A DNA stretch of 32,106 bases from a virus, in IMG/VR virus record IMGVR_UViG_3300033978_000234, positions 1 to 32,106 of that record. One strand, 5' to 3'. This document shows, in pieces, positions 7,692 through 13,904 of this stretch. The position numbers were made by a program, and so were the translations under genes. Each line of letters begins with the position of its first letter. Within the stretch, counting starts at the first letter, position 1. Under the pieces are notes generated by a model. That model did not search any database. It was not told where the DNA came from and was given only the letters and a program-made list of their open reading frames with translations.

Positions 7692-7936
7692 GTGGCAGCC
7701 TCCTGTGGCATCTCCTCGAGCTGCTCGACGCCGGAGGGCGTGACACGCAGTGTCCGTGCCATGCCCGGCTGGCGTGTCACGAGCCCATCACGCTCCATCC
7801 GCTCCAGGTGCTGGTGGACGTTAGCCGTGGTCTTCCAGCCGAAGGCACGGCTGATCTCGCGAACCGTGGGCGGGAAGCCACGGGCGACGATCCAGTCGAC
7901 GACGAAACGGAGAATCTTGGCCTGTGGTCCTGTCAC
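7688..7936 (-). CDS. LexA-type winged-helix protein lacking the peptidase domain (82 aa)
   Basis: The whole protein matches the LexA N-terminal DNA-binding domain: ILRFVVDWIVARGFPPTVREI, then AFGW and VHQHLERMERDGLVTRQPGMARTL. The C-terminal autocleavage (S24) domain is absent, and the protein ends in an acidic tail after residue about 70. It therefore cannot be inactivated by RecA-stimulated self-cleavage. It may act as a phage transcription regulator or compete for LexA sites. It is coupled by ATGA overlaps on both sides. Confidence 0.88.
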   Translation of the reverse strand: MTGPQAKILRFVVDWIVARGFPPTVREISRAFGWKTTANVHQHLERMERDGLVTRQPGMARTLRVTPSGVEQLEEMPQEAAT

Positions 7937-8781
7937 TGCGCGACCTCCTGTCGTAGTTGCTCGACCATGCGACGTCTTGTCGCCTCAAACCGCGCCGCGT
8001 CGTCGCCGGTGAATCCCTGCGCCGGTGGCTTGTCGTCCGGCCCGCGGTAGCCTCCAGCCGGTCGCTGTTCGCGTGGATTGTCGAACTGGCCGCCGAGCAC
8101 CCGGTCGACGAAGCCAGCCGCCACGAGCTGCGGCAGGGTCACGGGGTCGCGGAAGTATTTGCACCTCGGCAGGGCCTCAATGGCCGCCAGTGCCTTCTCA
8201 AACCATCCCTCCTCGGCCAGGCGGTCTGCGACCTTGTCCGGGGCGTTTGGCAGCTTCCACGGGCGTCCTGTGCCCGCTGCCCACGCCTTGCGGAGCGTGT
8301 CCCAGCCTGCCGGCTGCCCCGGTCCTTGCGCAGCACTTCCCGGGGAAGAAGAAGAATTTCTATCTCCTCTATCTCTTCTCTCTGGTGCGCCACGCGCCGG
8401 TGGTGAGTGCGCCGAAGCGCACGGGGTAGTGCGCTGACGCGCACCATCGGCCCGGACAGCGTGCAAAGCCCGTGATTTAGCGGATTTACTGAACCGACGC
8501 TCCCATCCGGGGATCGCCACAGTTCCGTTGTCCGCATCGATCACGAGCCAGCCCACTTTCTCGACCTCCTGCCAAAACGCCTCGTCGCCGCCGCAGATCC
8601 GGCCGAGCAGCCTAACCGACATCCGGGCCGTCCCGTCGGAGCTGTTGAGCGAGGCCCAGCCCCACAGCATCAGGAGACGGCCGACGACCTGGTCGACCGG
8701 CAGCCCGGTTGCCTCGACGAGCTCGAGCACCTCCGGCTTCTGGGGTAGGCAGACGTCGTATGGGATCCATTCACCGGCCAT
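7933..8781 (-). CDS. Putative replication initiator / replisome organizer (282 aa)
   Basis: Residues about 1-105 (MAGEWIPYDVCLPQKPEVLEL, GRLLMLWGWASLNSSDGTARM, VGWLVIDADNGTVAIPGWERRF) look like the winged-helix N-terminal domain of phage replication organizers. A disordered Arg/Ser/Pro-rich linker (about 110-160) and a C-terminal helical domain (about 160-240, WDTLRKAWAAG to LPQLVAAGFVDRVL) follow. The start at 8781 is preferred over 8799 because AAAGGAGG lies just upstream. The linker-coding DNA contains three 22-bp iterons and an AT-rich tract, as in lambda O where the origin lies within the initiator gene. No helicase, primase or polymerase is visible, so host enzymes would be recruited. 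Assignment rests on pattern and context. Confidence 0.7.
   Translation of the reverse strand: MAGEWIPYDVCLPQKPEVLELVEATGLPVDQVVGRLLMLWGWASLNSSDGTARMSVRLLGRICGGDEAFWQEVEKVGWLVIDADNGTVAIPGWERRFSKSAKSRALHAVRADGARQRTTPCASAHSPPARGAPERRDRGDRNSSSSPGSAAQGPGQPAGWDTLRKAWAAGTGRPWKLPNAPDKVADRLAEEGWFEKALAAIEALPRCKYFRDPVTLPQLVAAGFVDRVLGGQFDNPREQRPAGGYRGPDDKPPAQGFTGDDAARFEATRRRMVEQLRQEVAQ
8346..8383. other. AT-rich purine/pyrimidine tract beside iterons (possible DNA-unwinding element)
   Basis: About 38 bp with 13 G/C bases, inside a gene and genome of about two thirds GC. On the plus strand it switches from an all-purine run (AAGAAGAAGAA) to a nearly all-pyrimidine run of about 27 bases. It encodes the RDRGDRNSSSS part of the initiator linker. 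Its place directly next to three iterons is the classical arrangement of an origin melting region. This reading is inference. Confidence 0.45.
8385..8450. repeat. Three tandem 22-bp iterons inside the initiator gene (candidate origin)
   Basis: GTGCGC begins at 8385, 8407 and 8429, spaced exactly 22 bp apart. Units two and three are inverted repeats, GTGCGC-N4-GCGCAC. Unit one is diverged, with a 3-base spacer and only GCGC in the second arm. A 22-bp period is not a multiple of three, so it cannot come from repeated amino acids and points to selection on DNA. It is close to two helical turns, so bound proteins would line up on one face. Confidence 0.65.
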
Positions 8782-9076
8782 CGGCGGCCTCCTTTCCAAA
8801 CTCAGTTACAGAGCCGTCCTCGTTGACTTTGCCGGCCCTCAACGTCAGCCCGTTCATCTTGTCGCATGCCATGCGGATCAGCGCGCGGCACTGCGGAACC
8901 GTTATTCGCCCATTGAGCTCGGCGTCCAAGATCATCCCTTGAACGCCCATGTCTCTGGTGTCGGTGCTCAATTCAGAAGCTGGCGGGCACCTGAGGTCAT
9001 CTGGACGAAGAAGCAAGTCCTGGTGCAAGGCATCTTCGATCACAATTTCAAAATCGCGCACGATGTCATTTGCCAA
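8771..9076 (-). CDS. Hypothetical protein (101 aa), low-GC segment
   Basis: This is an acidic protein with no recognised motif; the middle (MILDAELNGRITVPQCRALIRMACDKM) is helical. The start is a TTG at 9076 with AGGGG eight bases upstream; no in-frame ATG occurs near it, so the start is uncertain. It overlaps the initiator start by 11 bp and lies 11 bp after the CoiA-like gene. Base composition is lower in GC than most of the phage, as in the neighbouring CoiA-like gene, suggesting joint acquisition. Confidence 0.6.
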   Translation of the reverse strand: MANDIVRDFEIVIEDALHQDLLLRPDDLRCPPASELSTDTRDMGVQGMILDAELNGRITVPQCRALIRMACDKMNGLTLRAGKVNEDGSVTEFGKEAADGR

Positions 9077-9087
9077 AGTTGCGACCC

Positions 9088-10422
9088 CTAGTAGTTATTC
9101 GTGTAGTAAGAAGGGACGCCTTTGGCTCGTTTTTCGGAATCAGCCTCTAATAGTTTCCTGTTTGCTTCGTTAACCCGCCTTCGCTGTACTGCGTCAGTGT
9201 CTCGCGGCTTGCCGCCAAACCATCTAGACGAAGTGATCTCACGGCGCGCAACAACTTGCAGCCTTTCCTGCGCATCGATCACAAGCGGTGTGCCGCGGCT
9301 TTGAGCAACAGACTTAGCGTCAAGTGGTGCAGTGACGCGGGCCTGCTCTGCAATTTGACGCAGCTCGGCAATCTCGTCGGCGGACGCCGAGTGCCGCTGA
9401 TTTATTCGTGAAAGAACTTCTTCCGCTGATGCATGAGCAGGAATCGACGGTGACGCTCGTGGCGAAAGTCTGTTTTTTCTTCCTACAAATGTGCTTGCAT
9501 CCTCTAGGTCTCGTATCAACTGCCTAACCATTTCGAGGACGTACTCGCGGTCGCCGTTCCATGTCATAGAAAAATGCCCACGGAACCGAAACGTGGCATC
9601 AAACCAAGTCTTGCGGTCAATGTTCAGCCGTCTGTTTTCGGTCACAACGTGCGCATTACGCACCTTCATTTTCACCATAAGATGCTTCATGCCGTCGTCT
9701 GCCGTAGCTGCCTTTGATAGCGCGTGGGAGTCGTCGAGCAGCTGCCACCTGTCGCCCCCTGCGCACCTCCAGATGAGGCCAAGATAAAACGCGAACAGAC
9801 ACTCTTCGCCGGCCGACAGAAACACATCCATCACCCTCGGCCTGAACAAGCCCTCGACCACCACGGTCCCGCTTGTTGAGAAGGACGAAATGCAGATCCG
9901 CTCGGAGCCGAACTTAGAGCAGAGGCCTGCCGCAGCCGAGTCAAGTATCCACCAGCAAGTTGTCCCGCCCGCAGACGTGTGCGCAATTTTTGGTCTATAT
10001 CTATCGATGCCGCTGCAAACCACCTCGGCCACGACCGCAGACTCTTTGTGGATCGCGTCCCATATGTAGCCGGATTGACTGTCGGCGATCTCGCAGTCGA
10101 AGCCAACGCTGTGCAGCCCCCGTTTTATGCACAGGTGCGCTGGCGTTTCGCGGCCGGTCGGACAATTGCCTCTTGATGAAGCGTGTGCAAAAAATGGCGT
10201 GCCATTCCTGCCGACGTAATGCCTCATTTGCCCTTTACATTTTGGGCAGCGAAATCCGCTTTCGTACCGATCGCGTCCCGCAACCCGAACCTCGTCAGCA
10301 GTGACTAGCTCGCCAGACTGTACTGCCAGCGCAAACGGGTTAGTTCTTTGCTTGGCTCTGTCGCCATCCGCAAGCGAATCCAGTCTGTCCAGAATGCTTG
10401 CATCGTCCGCAATCGCTTCCAT
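9088..10422 (-). CDS. CoiA-like competence/nuclease family protein (444 aa)
   Basis: Residues about 57-105 carry the CoiA N-terminal pattern: FRCPKC zinc knuckle (C59, C62), FFAHAS (H80), NCPTG (C87) and HLCIKRGL (H96, K100). Then WDA (D122) and AEVV (E133) follow, as in the PD-(D/E)xK nuclease core of CoiA. The roughly 300-residue C-terminus is unrecognised. CoiA acts on incoming DNA in competent bacteria; in a phage such a protein could process DNA or act against competing DNA. The start at 10422 is favoured by GGAGG eight bases upstream and a TGATG overlap with the previous gene. Visibly lower GC and many A/T-ending codons mark it as a likely recent insert. Confidence 0.7.
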   Translation of the reverse strand: MEAIADDASILDRLDSLADGDRAKQRTNPFALAVQSGELVTADEVRVAGRDRYESGFRCPKCKGQMRHYVGRNGTPFFAHASSRGNCPTGRETPAHLCIKRGLHSVGFDCEIADSQSGYIWDAIHKESAVVAEVVCSGIDRYRPKIAHTSAGGTTCWWILDSAAAGLCSKFGSERICISSFSTSGTVVVEGLFRPRVMDVFLSAGEECLFAFYLGLIWRCAGGDRWQLLDDSHALSKAATADDGMKHLMVKMKVRNAHVVTENRRLNIDRKTWFDATFRFRGHFSMTWNGDREYVLEMVRQLIRDLEDASTFVGRKNRLSPRASPSIPAHASAEEVLSRINQRHSASADEIAELRQIAEQARVTAPLDAKSVAQSRGTPLVIDAQERLQVVARREITSSRWFGGKPRDTDAVQRRRVNEANRKLLEADSEKRAKGVPSYYTNNY

Positions 10423-10742
10423 CACGCACACCTCCATTCCCTCTCGCCCCTACCGCTCGAGCTCGTCACCGTCCTGCCCGTCTCAACGATCCTGCCAGCC
10501 TTGGCCAGCTCGGCGATCCGCTTGCCGATCTGGTGCGGCAGCAGCCCGCACCGTGCCGCGATCCCGCTAGCCCCGGCCGGGCCTTCCAGCAGTGCCGCGA
10601 GGATCTGCCGCTGGTGCCGTGTCGCCAGCCCGCCGGCCTGTGCTGCCGCCGCGTGACTGGTGTCCGGGTCTGACGACCTGGCGGCGCCGAACAGCGGCAG
10701 CCCCTCTTCGATCGGTGGCGTGATGTAGTGCGGTCGGTTCAT
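10422..10742 (-). CDS. Winged-helix DNA-binding phage protein (106 aa)
   Basis: The N-terminal SSDPDTSHAAAAQA is a short motif common to many phage proteins and is followed by a winged helix: TRHQRQILAALLEGP, GIAARCGLLPHQIGKRIAELAKAGRI and a basic wing ending GEREWR. The start at 10742 overlaps the stop of the preceding 49-aa HTH gene as ATGA; the longer open frame upstream is a shadow. It is likely a transcriptional or replication accessory protein. No ligand or catalytic site is visible. Confidence 0.82.
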   Translation of the reverse strand: MNRPHYITPPIEEGLPLFGAARSSDPDTSHAAAAQAGGLATRHQRQILAALLEGPAGASGIAARCGLLPHQIGKRIAELAKAGRIVETGRTVTSSSGRGEREWRCA

Positions 10743-10888
10743 TTGGATCCCTTGCCTTTCTCTGCCCGCAGGACCGCCCACACCACGCCACGGGTCACGC
10801 CCTGGCGTCGTGCGATCTGCTCCGCGCTCGCGCCCTGCTTCACGAGCTCGAGAATGCGTTTCTTGTTCACCGACGGTCGTCCTGGCAT
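10739..10888 (-). CDS. 49-aa helix-turn-helix protein
   Basis: The protein opens with MPGRPSVNKKRILELVKQG and continues as a compact HTH, SAEQIARRQGVTRGVVWAVL, with a Lys-rich tail. This resembles a free-standing HTH of the resolvase/MerR-like type. AGAGGTG lies five bases before the ATG, and the stop overlaps the next gene as ATGA. Being below 50 residues it is easily missed. It may regulate the downstream genes or bind the structured leader immediately upstream; both are inference. Confidence 0.75.
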   Translation of the reverse strand: MPGRPSVNKKRILELVKQGASAEQIARRQGVTRGVVWAVLRAEKGKGSK

Positions 10889-10913
10889 GTGTCACCTCTT
10901 CTGCTGTGTATTG

Positions 10914-11050
10914 GCCCCGTTACGTGGGGCATCCGGTCGCGGCATGCGAAGGAGACAACGCATCCGCGACAGCCGGTGTCTAACGCCACCGCCGGCCGGG
11001 CGACCCCTGCGGCTGATGGTGAGAGCCGCTGCGACCAGGGCGGGCCGGCG
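10914..11050. other. Cluster of three inverted repeats in a 167-bp intergenic gap
   Basis: The gap between 10889 and 11055 holds no coding frame I can support. It holds GCCCC/GGGGC (10914-10918 with 10926-10930). A 12-bp stem with one bulge pairs 10936-10948 with 10959-10970 around a 10-base loop. A nested pair joins 10990-10997 with 11043-11050, enclosing 11009-11014 with 11024-11029. In the transcribed (minus) direction these lie between a stop codon and the next Shine-Dalgarno. No T-tract follows, so a simple Rho-independent terminator is not supported. A structured leader or small RNA is possible. Confidence 0.5.
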
Positions 11051-11055
11051 AAAGA

Positions 11056-11355
11056 TCACTCGTACCGAATCACCGCGAACCAGCCGCGCGGGCCGCGGGC
11101 CACACCTCGCTCGACGATCCGGTAGCGGCCGTAGTAGCAGCAGTTGCGGAACGCCTGGTCTGGGCCAGCCGTGCTGAACCCGATGCCTTCCCGCCTGCCG
11201 CCGGCCCGGCCGCAGTGCCGAAGAATGCCGGTTCTCGCCATGTCGTCGGCCGCCTGCTGGGCCGAGACGATCGTCGTCACCGTGAACGACTGATCGCCGC
11301 GGGCCGTCACCGCGCCCATCATCAACACCAGCGTCATCCAGATCATGAACCTCAT
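11056..11355 (-). CDS. Small secreted Cys-containing protein (99 aa), planctomycete-like
   Basis: The start at 11355 is chosen because GGAGGG precedes it and the product then begins with a signal peptide (MRFMIWMTLVLMMGAVTARG, cleavage near residue 20). The mature part has ADDMARTGILRHCGRAGG, EGIGFST, NCCYYGR and a C-terminal RGPRGWFAVIRYE. I recall this domain from many Rhodopirellula-type proteins (MA..G.L.HCG....EGIGFS..., CC...), which is the main hint at the host. A phage copy may be a lysogenic-conversion gene. Function unknown. Confidence 0.8.
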   Translation of the reverse strand: MRFMIWMTLVLMMGAVTARGDQSFTVTTIVSAQQAADDMARTGILRHCGRAGGRREGIGFSTAGPDQAFRNCCYYGRYRIVERGVARGPRGWFAVIRYE

Positions 11356-11414
11356 GTCGATCCCTCCGTGGAACTCACCGAACCATGGGCACCGTGCCCG
11401 ACCGTCACTGACTG

Positions 11415-11666
11415 TCAATCGCCGGTCCAAGTCGGGCCGGGGTCGACCCGCACCACAACCTCCGGCTCGTAGACCCGCAGGCGAGCCCGCAGGTTCGTAA
11501 TCTCAACTCGCATGCGCTCCGCCTGGGGCTCGCTCGTTAGGTACGAGCTGATCGCAGACGACACGTGGCCCGCTGCCGAGTCGCCCCATGCGTCGGAGAT
11601 CAGTTGACGCAGCTGCCACTTGCGGTTCTGCACCCATTCCCGTGTGCTCTCGCTCAAGTTGGTCAT
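11415..11666 (-). CDS. Hypothetical protein with C-terminal coiled coil (83 aa)
   Basis: A helical protein with many charged residues. Residues about 50-68 (AERMRVEITNLRARLRVYEP) have the heptad character of a short coiled coil. The start overlaps the preceding stop as ATGA. About 60 bp separate its stop from the secreted-protein start at 11355. No family recognised. Confidence 0.65.
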   Translation of the reverse strand: MTNLSESTREWVQNRKWQLRQLISDAWGDSAAGHVSSAISSYLTSEPQAERMRVEITNLRARLRVYEPEVVVRVDPGPTWTGD

Positions 11667-11920
11667 GAGTGACCCTCCTGCCAGCGTTGGGCCTGTGCCG
11701 TGATCCTCGCCACGATGTCAACCAGCTGCGGTGCAGCCGCGCGGTACGCAGCCTCTGCGGTGTCGTGCCAGTCAATGCCGGCTGGCTGGAGCGAACCGCC
11801 TGGACGACGTGCGTACCGCTGCCCATCGACCAAGATCGCATCGCCGTGGTCCAGGTAGCCGACCACGCCGCTCTCGTTCACCTCACGGAACACGCTGACC
11901 CGATAGACGTGCCCACTCAT
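11663..11920 (-). CDS. Hypothetical protein (85 aa)
   Basis: The start at 11920 is set by GGAGG nine bases upstream and the ATGA overlap with the SSB-like gene; a longer open frame upstream is a shadow. The first half is β-rich (YRVSVFREVNESGVVGYLDHGDAILVDGQRYARR) and the second is helical (AEAAYRAAAPQLVDIVARI). No motif recognised. It lies in the recombination block but shows no sign of enzymatic activity. Confidence 0.68.
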   Translation of the reverse strand: MSGHVYRVSVFREVNESGVVGYLDHGDAILVDGQRYARRPGGSLQPAGIDWHDTAEAAYRAAAPQLVDIVARITAQAQRWQEGHS

Positions 11921-12510
11921 GCAGCACCTCCGATCAGGGCCACCAGCAGCGGAGCCAGCCACAGGAACGGGATGTCGTCGCTGCCGATCCCCGGTGCCGT
12001 CGCCTTGACCTTTGCGGCAGGCGTCCTCGGCGGCTTCCTCGCCACCTCGGCGGCCTCCGAGGCCAACTGCTGGATGGGCATGAACTTCCACACGTTGACG
12101 AACGTGCGGCCGTTGGTGCCGACCCGGTGGCGGATCTCGGCCACCACGCGCCGGCCTGTCAGGTCGTCCATCTGCGTTTCCGACCACTCCTGAGCGGAAA
12201 GCGCCAGAGCCCCAGCCAGCTGGGCCACCAGCACCCGCGCCCAGCCTTCACCCTTCTTCATGGTCACCTTGACCCACCAGAACTTGCGATCCTCGTGCGC
12301 GAGCTCGAGCACGAGCTGCGTGGTGTCTTCAGACACCGTTTTGATCTTGAGCTCGTGGATGCCCTCGGGCAGGTCCATCCGCTCGGTGCTTTCCGGTGCC
12401 GCTTGCTGCGGCTGATCTACCGAGATGTCCCAATCCATTGCTGTCGCTGTCCTTTCCTGTGTTGGTTGCTTCTTCCGTTTCATCGCCGTCCAAGAGTCAT
12501 GCCACGCCAT
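11917..12510 (-). CDS. SSB-like (DUF669-type) protein with DDIPF motif and hydrophobic tail (197 aa)
   Basis: The core (residues about 44-145: LPEGIHELKIKTVS, WWVKVTMKKGEG, DLTGRRVVAEIRHRV, FVNVWKFMP) resembles phage OB-like ssDNA-binding proteins of the DUF669 type. A Pro/Lys linker leads to SDDIPF (178-182), the SSB C-terminal tip used to recruit partners. It is not terminal here: a 14-residue hydrophobic stretch (LWLAPLLVALIGGA) follows before the stop. The start is uncertain: ATG 12510 has GGAGG upstream, while ATG 12438 (MDWDIS) has AAAGGA and would give 173 aa. The annealing-like protein precedes it and overlaps 14 bp. Confidence 0.72.
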   Translation of the reverse strand: MAWHDSWTAMKRKKQPTQERTATAMDWDISVDQPQQAAPESTERMDLPEGIHELKIKTVSEDTTQLVLELAHEDRKFWWVKVTMKKGEGWARVLVAQLAGALALSAQEWSETQMDDLTGRRVVAEIRHRVGTNGRTFVNVWKFMPIQQLASEAAEVARKPPRTPAAKVKATAPGIGSDDIPFLWLAPLLVALIGGAA

Positions 12511-13147
12511 TTGCCACCACCTCCGGCTCGATCTGCTGGTGGCGCATCGCGATCTTCTTGTCGAGCCGCGCCCGCTGCTCAGTGGTCAACTCGCCGGTAG
12601 ACACGGCGTGGTCGGCGTCGTCGCCAATCGCGCCAAGCTCCTGGACTGTCGACGCTTGGTTGACACGGTCAAACCAGCGGCCCTTCGCCGTTGTGTCAGC
12701 GGCCTCGACGTGCGACATTTCCTCGGCCGGAGTTGTCTCCAAGCCGGCGTCCATCAGCGTCACGACGAACCCGAAGGCCGACCTGCATGCCCGGCTCATG
12801 GCCCGCGTCTGGGCCATGGCGCGGCGAGCGAAAACCGGACGCTTCGACCACAACGACTCGTCGTCGCCGACGAATCCCTCGGCCTCGGCCAGAACCTTGC
12901 CGTCCAAGACGCGCACGACCTGGCCAATGGCCCTGTAGCCGTCCTCCACCCGCTCGACGTTGCGGGCAGATGCCACACAGCCGAAGGCGTTGGCAATGGC
13001 CTGCCATCCTTCGATCTGGATGTATCGGCGTCCCTGAATCTTCATGGCCGTCTTCACGACCAGCTCACGGCACAGCCCAGCCGCGTTGGTCGCCGCCCTG
13101 TGCGAGACGATTGCCGTCGATTCCACCACTGCGATCTCGGTTCCCAT
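12497..13147 (-). CDS. Putative ssDNA-annealing / recombination protein (216 aa)
   Basis: The protein has the pattern of a widespread phage family: KIQGRRYIQIEGWQAIANAFG (about 36-56), a β-hairpin VERVEDGYRAIGQVVRV, WSKRPVFARRAMAQTRAMSRACRSAF (about 100-125) and TPAEEM (about 139-144). Such proteins occur beside SSB-type genes and are often regarded as Rad52/Sak-like, an assignment I hold only loosely. Here an SSB-like gene follows with an overlap and RusA lies further along, together making a recombination module. The start at 13147 is preceded by AGGAAACG, an acceptable Shine-Dalgarno. Confidence 0.65.
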   Translation of the reverse strand: MGTEIAVVESTAIVSHRAATNAAGLCRELVVKTAMKIQGRRYIQIEGWQAIANAFGCVASARNVERVEDGYRAIGQVVRVLDGKVLAEAEGFVGDDESLWSKRPVFARRAMAQTRAMSRACRSAFGFVVTLMDAGLETTPAEEMSHVEAADTTAKGRWFDRVNQASTVQELGAIGDDADHAVSTGELTTEQRARLDKKIAMRHQQIEPEVVANGVA

Positions 13148-13286
13148 TTCTGCGTTTCCTTTCGCTTCCTGTCAGAAAAAGCCCGTTTCGCGTCGTGCTG
13201 GCGGGCGGTGAATTGCTTCCCTGCGATGCCGTCTCCGACGGCGCTCCTTCCGGCCTGCGGTTCCACCGCCGGACGATCCTGTGCGG

Positions 13287-13538
13287 TCAGAACGGCAGCA
13301 CGTTGCCGATGGGCCACGGCCTCGGGTCGACCTCGACGATGTCGTCGGCGGTCTCGACAAGCAGCATGCCGTGGTGGTGGTCGGTCACCCGGCCGTCGTC
13401 GTACGAGCTGTCGCTCCAGCCCTTCAGGCGAAACGAGATGTGGTCGCCGAGGGCAAAGGTGTCGGCGTGTCGTGGCGAGCCGTAGGTTTCCTGCATTCCT
13501 GCGACTGCTGCGGCGTATTCGGCGTGATGTGCGTCCAT
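13287..13538 (-). CDS. Hypothetical protein (83 aa), first gene after a candidate promoter
   Basis: The start at 13538 has AAAGGAG upstream. The protein has a helical N-terminus (MDAHHAEYAAAVAGMQ) and a β-rich C-terminus (FALGDHISFRLKG, DDGRVTDHHHGMLLVE, DDIVEVDPRPWP) that looks like a small SH3/KOW-like barrel. A promoter-like TTGACT-17-TTCACT lies about 30 bp upstream. Function unknown. The 139 bp to the next start (13148-13286) hold a short hairpin, GCCGTC-GGA-GACGGC, and no gene I can support. Confidence 0.7.
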   Translation of the reverse strand: MDAHHAEYAAAVAGMQETYGSPRHADTFALGDHISFRLKGWSDSSYDDGRVTDHHHGMLLVETADDIVEVDPRPWPIGNVLPF

Positions 13539-13568
13539 CGAGGGGCTCCTTTTGAGGTGGTAGGGTCT

Positions 13569-13597
13569 AGTGAACAAACGAACACTTATCGAGTCAA
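13569..13597 (-). promoter_or_regulatory. Candidate promoter for the 13287-13538 gene and early operon
   Basis: On the minus strand, -35 TTGACT (13597-13592), a 17-bp spacer and -10 TTCACT (13574-13569). A Shine-Dalgarno and start follow 31 bp further on. The spacer contains GTTCGTTTGTTC, a direct GTTC repeat. The -10 is weak, but the box resembles that of the 13826-13854 promoter (TACACT). Confidence 0.45.
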
Positions 13598-13635
13598 GGG
13601 GTCGGTTTGTGGCTGAAAAACGAATGTTCGCGGCG

Positions 13636-13651
13636 TGTGCGATGTCGTACA
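13636..13651. promoter_or_regulatory. Operator-like inverted repeat, site 1
   Basis: TGTGCG-ATGT-CGTACA, one of three 16-bp sites with half-sites TGTRCS and CGTACA separated by four bases. This copy has one mismatch in the left arm. It lies just past the stop of the 46-aa gene and about 40 bp upstream of the 13569-13597 promoter. Confidence 0.55.
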
Positions 13652-13660
13652 TACCGAGTG

Positions 13661-13801
13661 CTACAAAAACTTGCTGACGATCGAGATCAGGAAGTCGATG
13701 GCGCTGGCGACCGATTGTGCGGCCTGCGTGTCCGATCCGAGCTCTTGGCCCAGACGAATCAAAACGAGCGACTGAAGAAGTGCGTTCCATCGCTTGCTCA
13801 T
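13661..13801 (-). CDS. 46-aa hypothetical protein under its own promoter
   Basis: The start at 13801 has AAGGAT five bases upstream and an operator-overlapped promoter about 25 bp before it. The peptide begins MSKRWNALLQSLVLIRLGQE, has a polar centre (GSDTQAAQS) and ends in a hydrophobic helix, ASAIDFLISIVSKFL. Two amphipathic or hydrophobic helices in 46 residues suggest membrane association or a small protein partner. It is the first gene of the leftward unit after the excisionase-like gene. No family recognised. Its promoter and ribosome site are the main evidence that it is real. Confidence 0.6.
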   Translation of the reverse strand: MSKRWNALLQSLVLIRLGQELGSDTQAAQSVASAIDFLISIVSKFL

Positions 13802-13825
13802 GACATCCTTGTCCTGTTGGGTGGC

Positions 13826-13854
13826 AGTGTACGTTATCGTACATACCCAGTCAA
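13826..13854 (-). promoter_or_regulatory. Candidate promoter of the 46-aa gene, overlapped by operator site 2
   Basis: On the minus strand, -35 TTGACT (13854-13849), an optimal 17-bp spacer and -10 TACACT (13831-13826). The operator at 13828-13843 covers the -10 and the end of the spacer, so a bound repressor would block polymerase. The predicted start of transcription lies about 18 bases before the ATG. Confidence 0.6.
13828..13843. promoter_or_regulatory. Operator-like inverted repeat, site 2
   Basis: TGTACG-TTAT-CGTACA, the perfect member of the three-site family. Both 6-bp half-sites are exact reverse complements. It overlaps the -10 box of the 13826-13854 promoter. Confidence 0.65.
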
Positions 13855-13878
13855 GGGAATCAGTAATTCAGAAACAGG

Positions 13879-13904
13879 GCGCCCGGTTTTTTCCGGCTGG
13901 GCGC
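13879..13904. terminator. Hairpin after the excisionase-like gene, possible terminator
   Basis: GCGCCC (13879-13884) can pair with GGGCGC (13899-13904), and alternatively CCGG (13883-13886) with CCGG (13893-13896) around a six-T loop (plus strand). It lies 14 bp past the minus-strand stop at 13918. There is no U-run after the stem in the minus direction, so a weak or Rho-assisted terminator is the most that can be claimed. Confidence 0.3.

Noticed and set aside
13148-13286. GCCGTC-GGA-GACGGC hairpin as a terminator
   Set aside because: Short loop, no U-run, and it lies between two genes that appear to be co-transcribed; left as unexplained.
12425-13555. 376-aa plus-strand frame and related 12.4-13.6 kb frames
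   Set aside because: Antisense to the annealing-like and SSB-like genes, which have coupled starts and family patterns.
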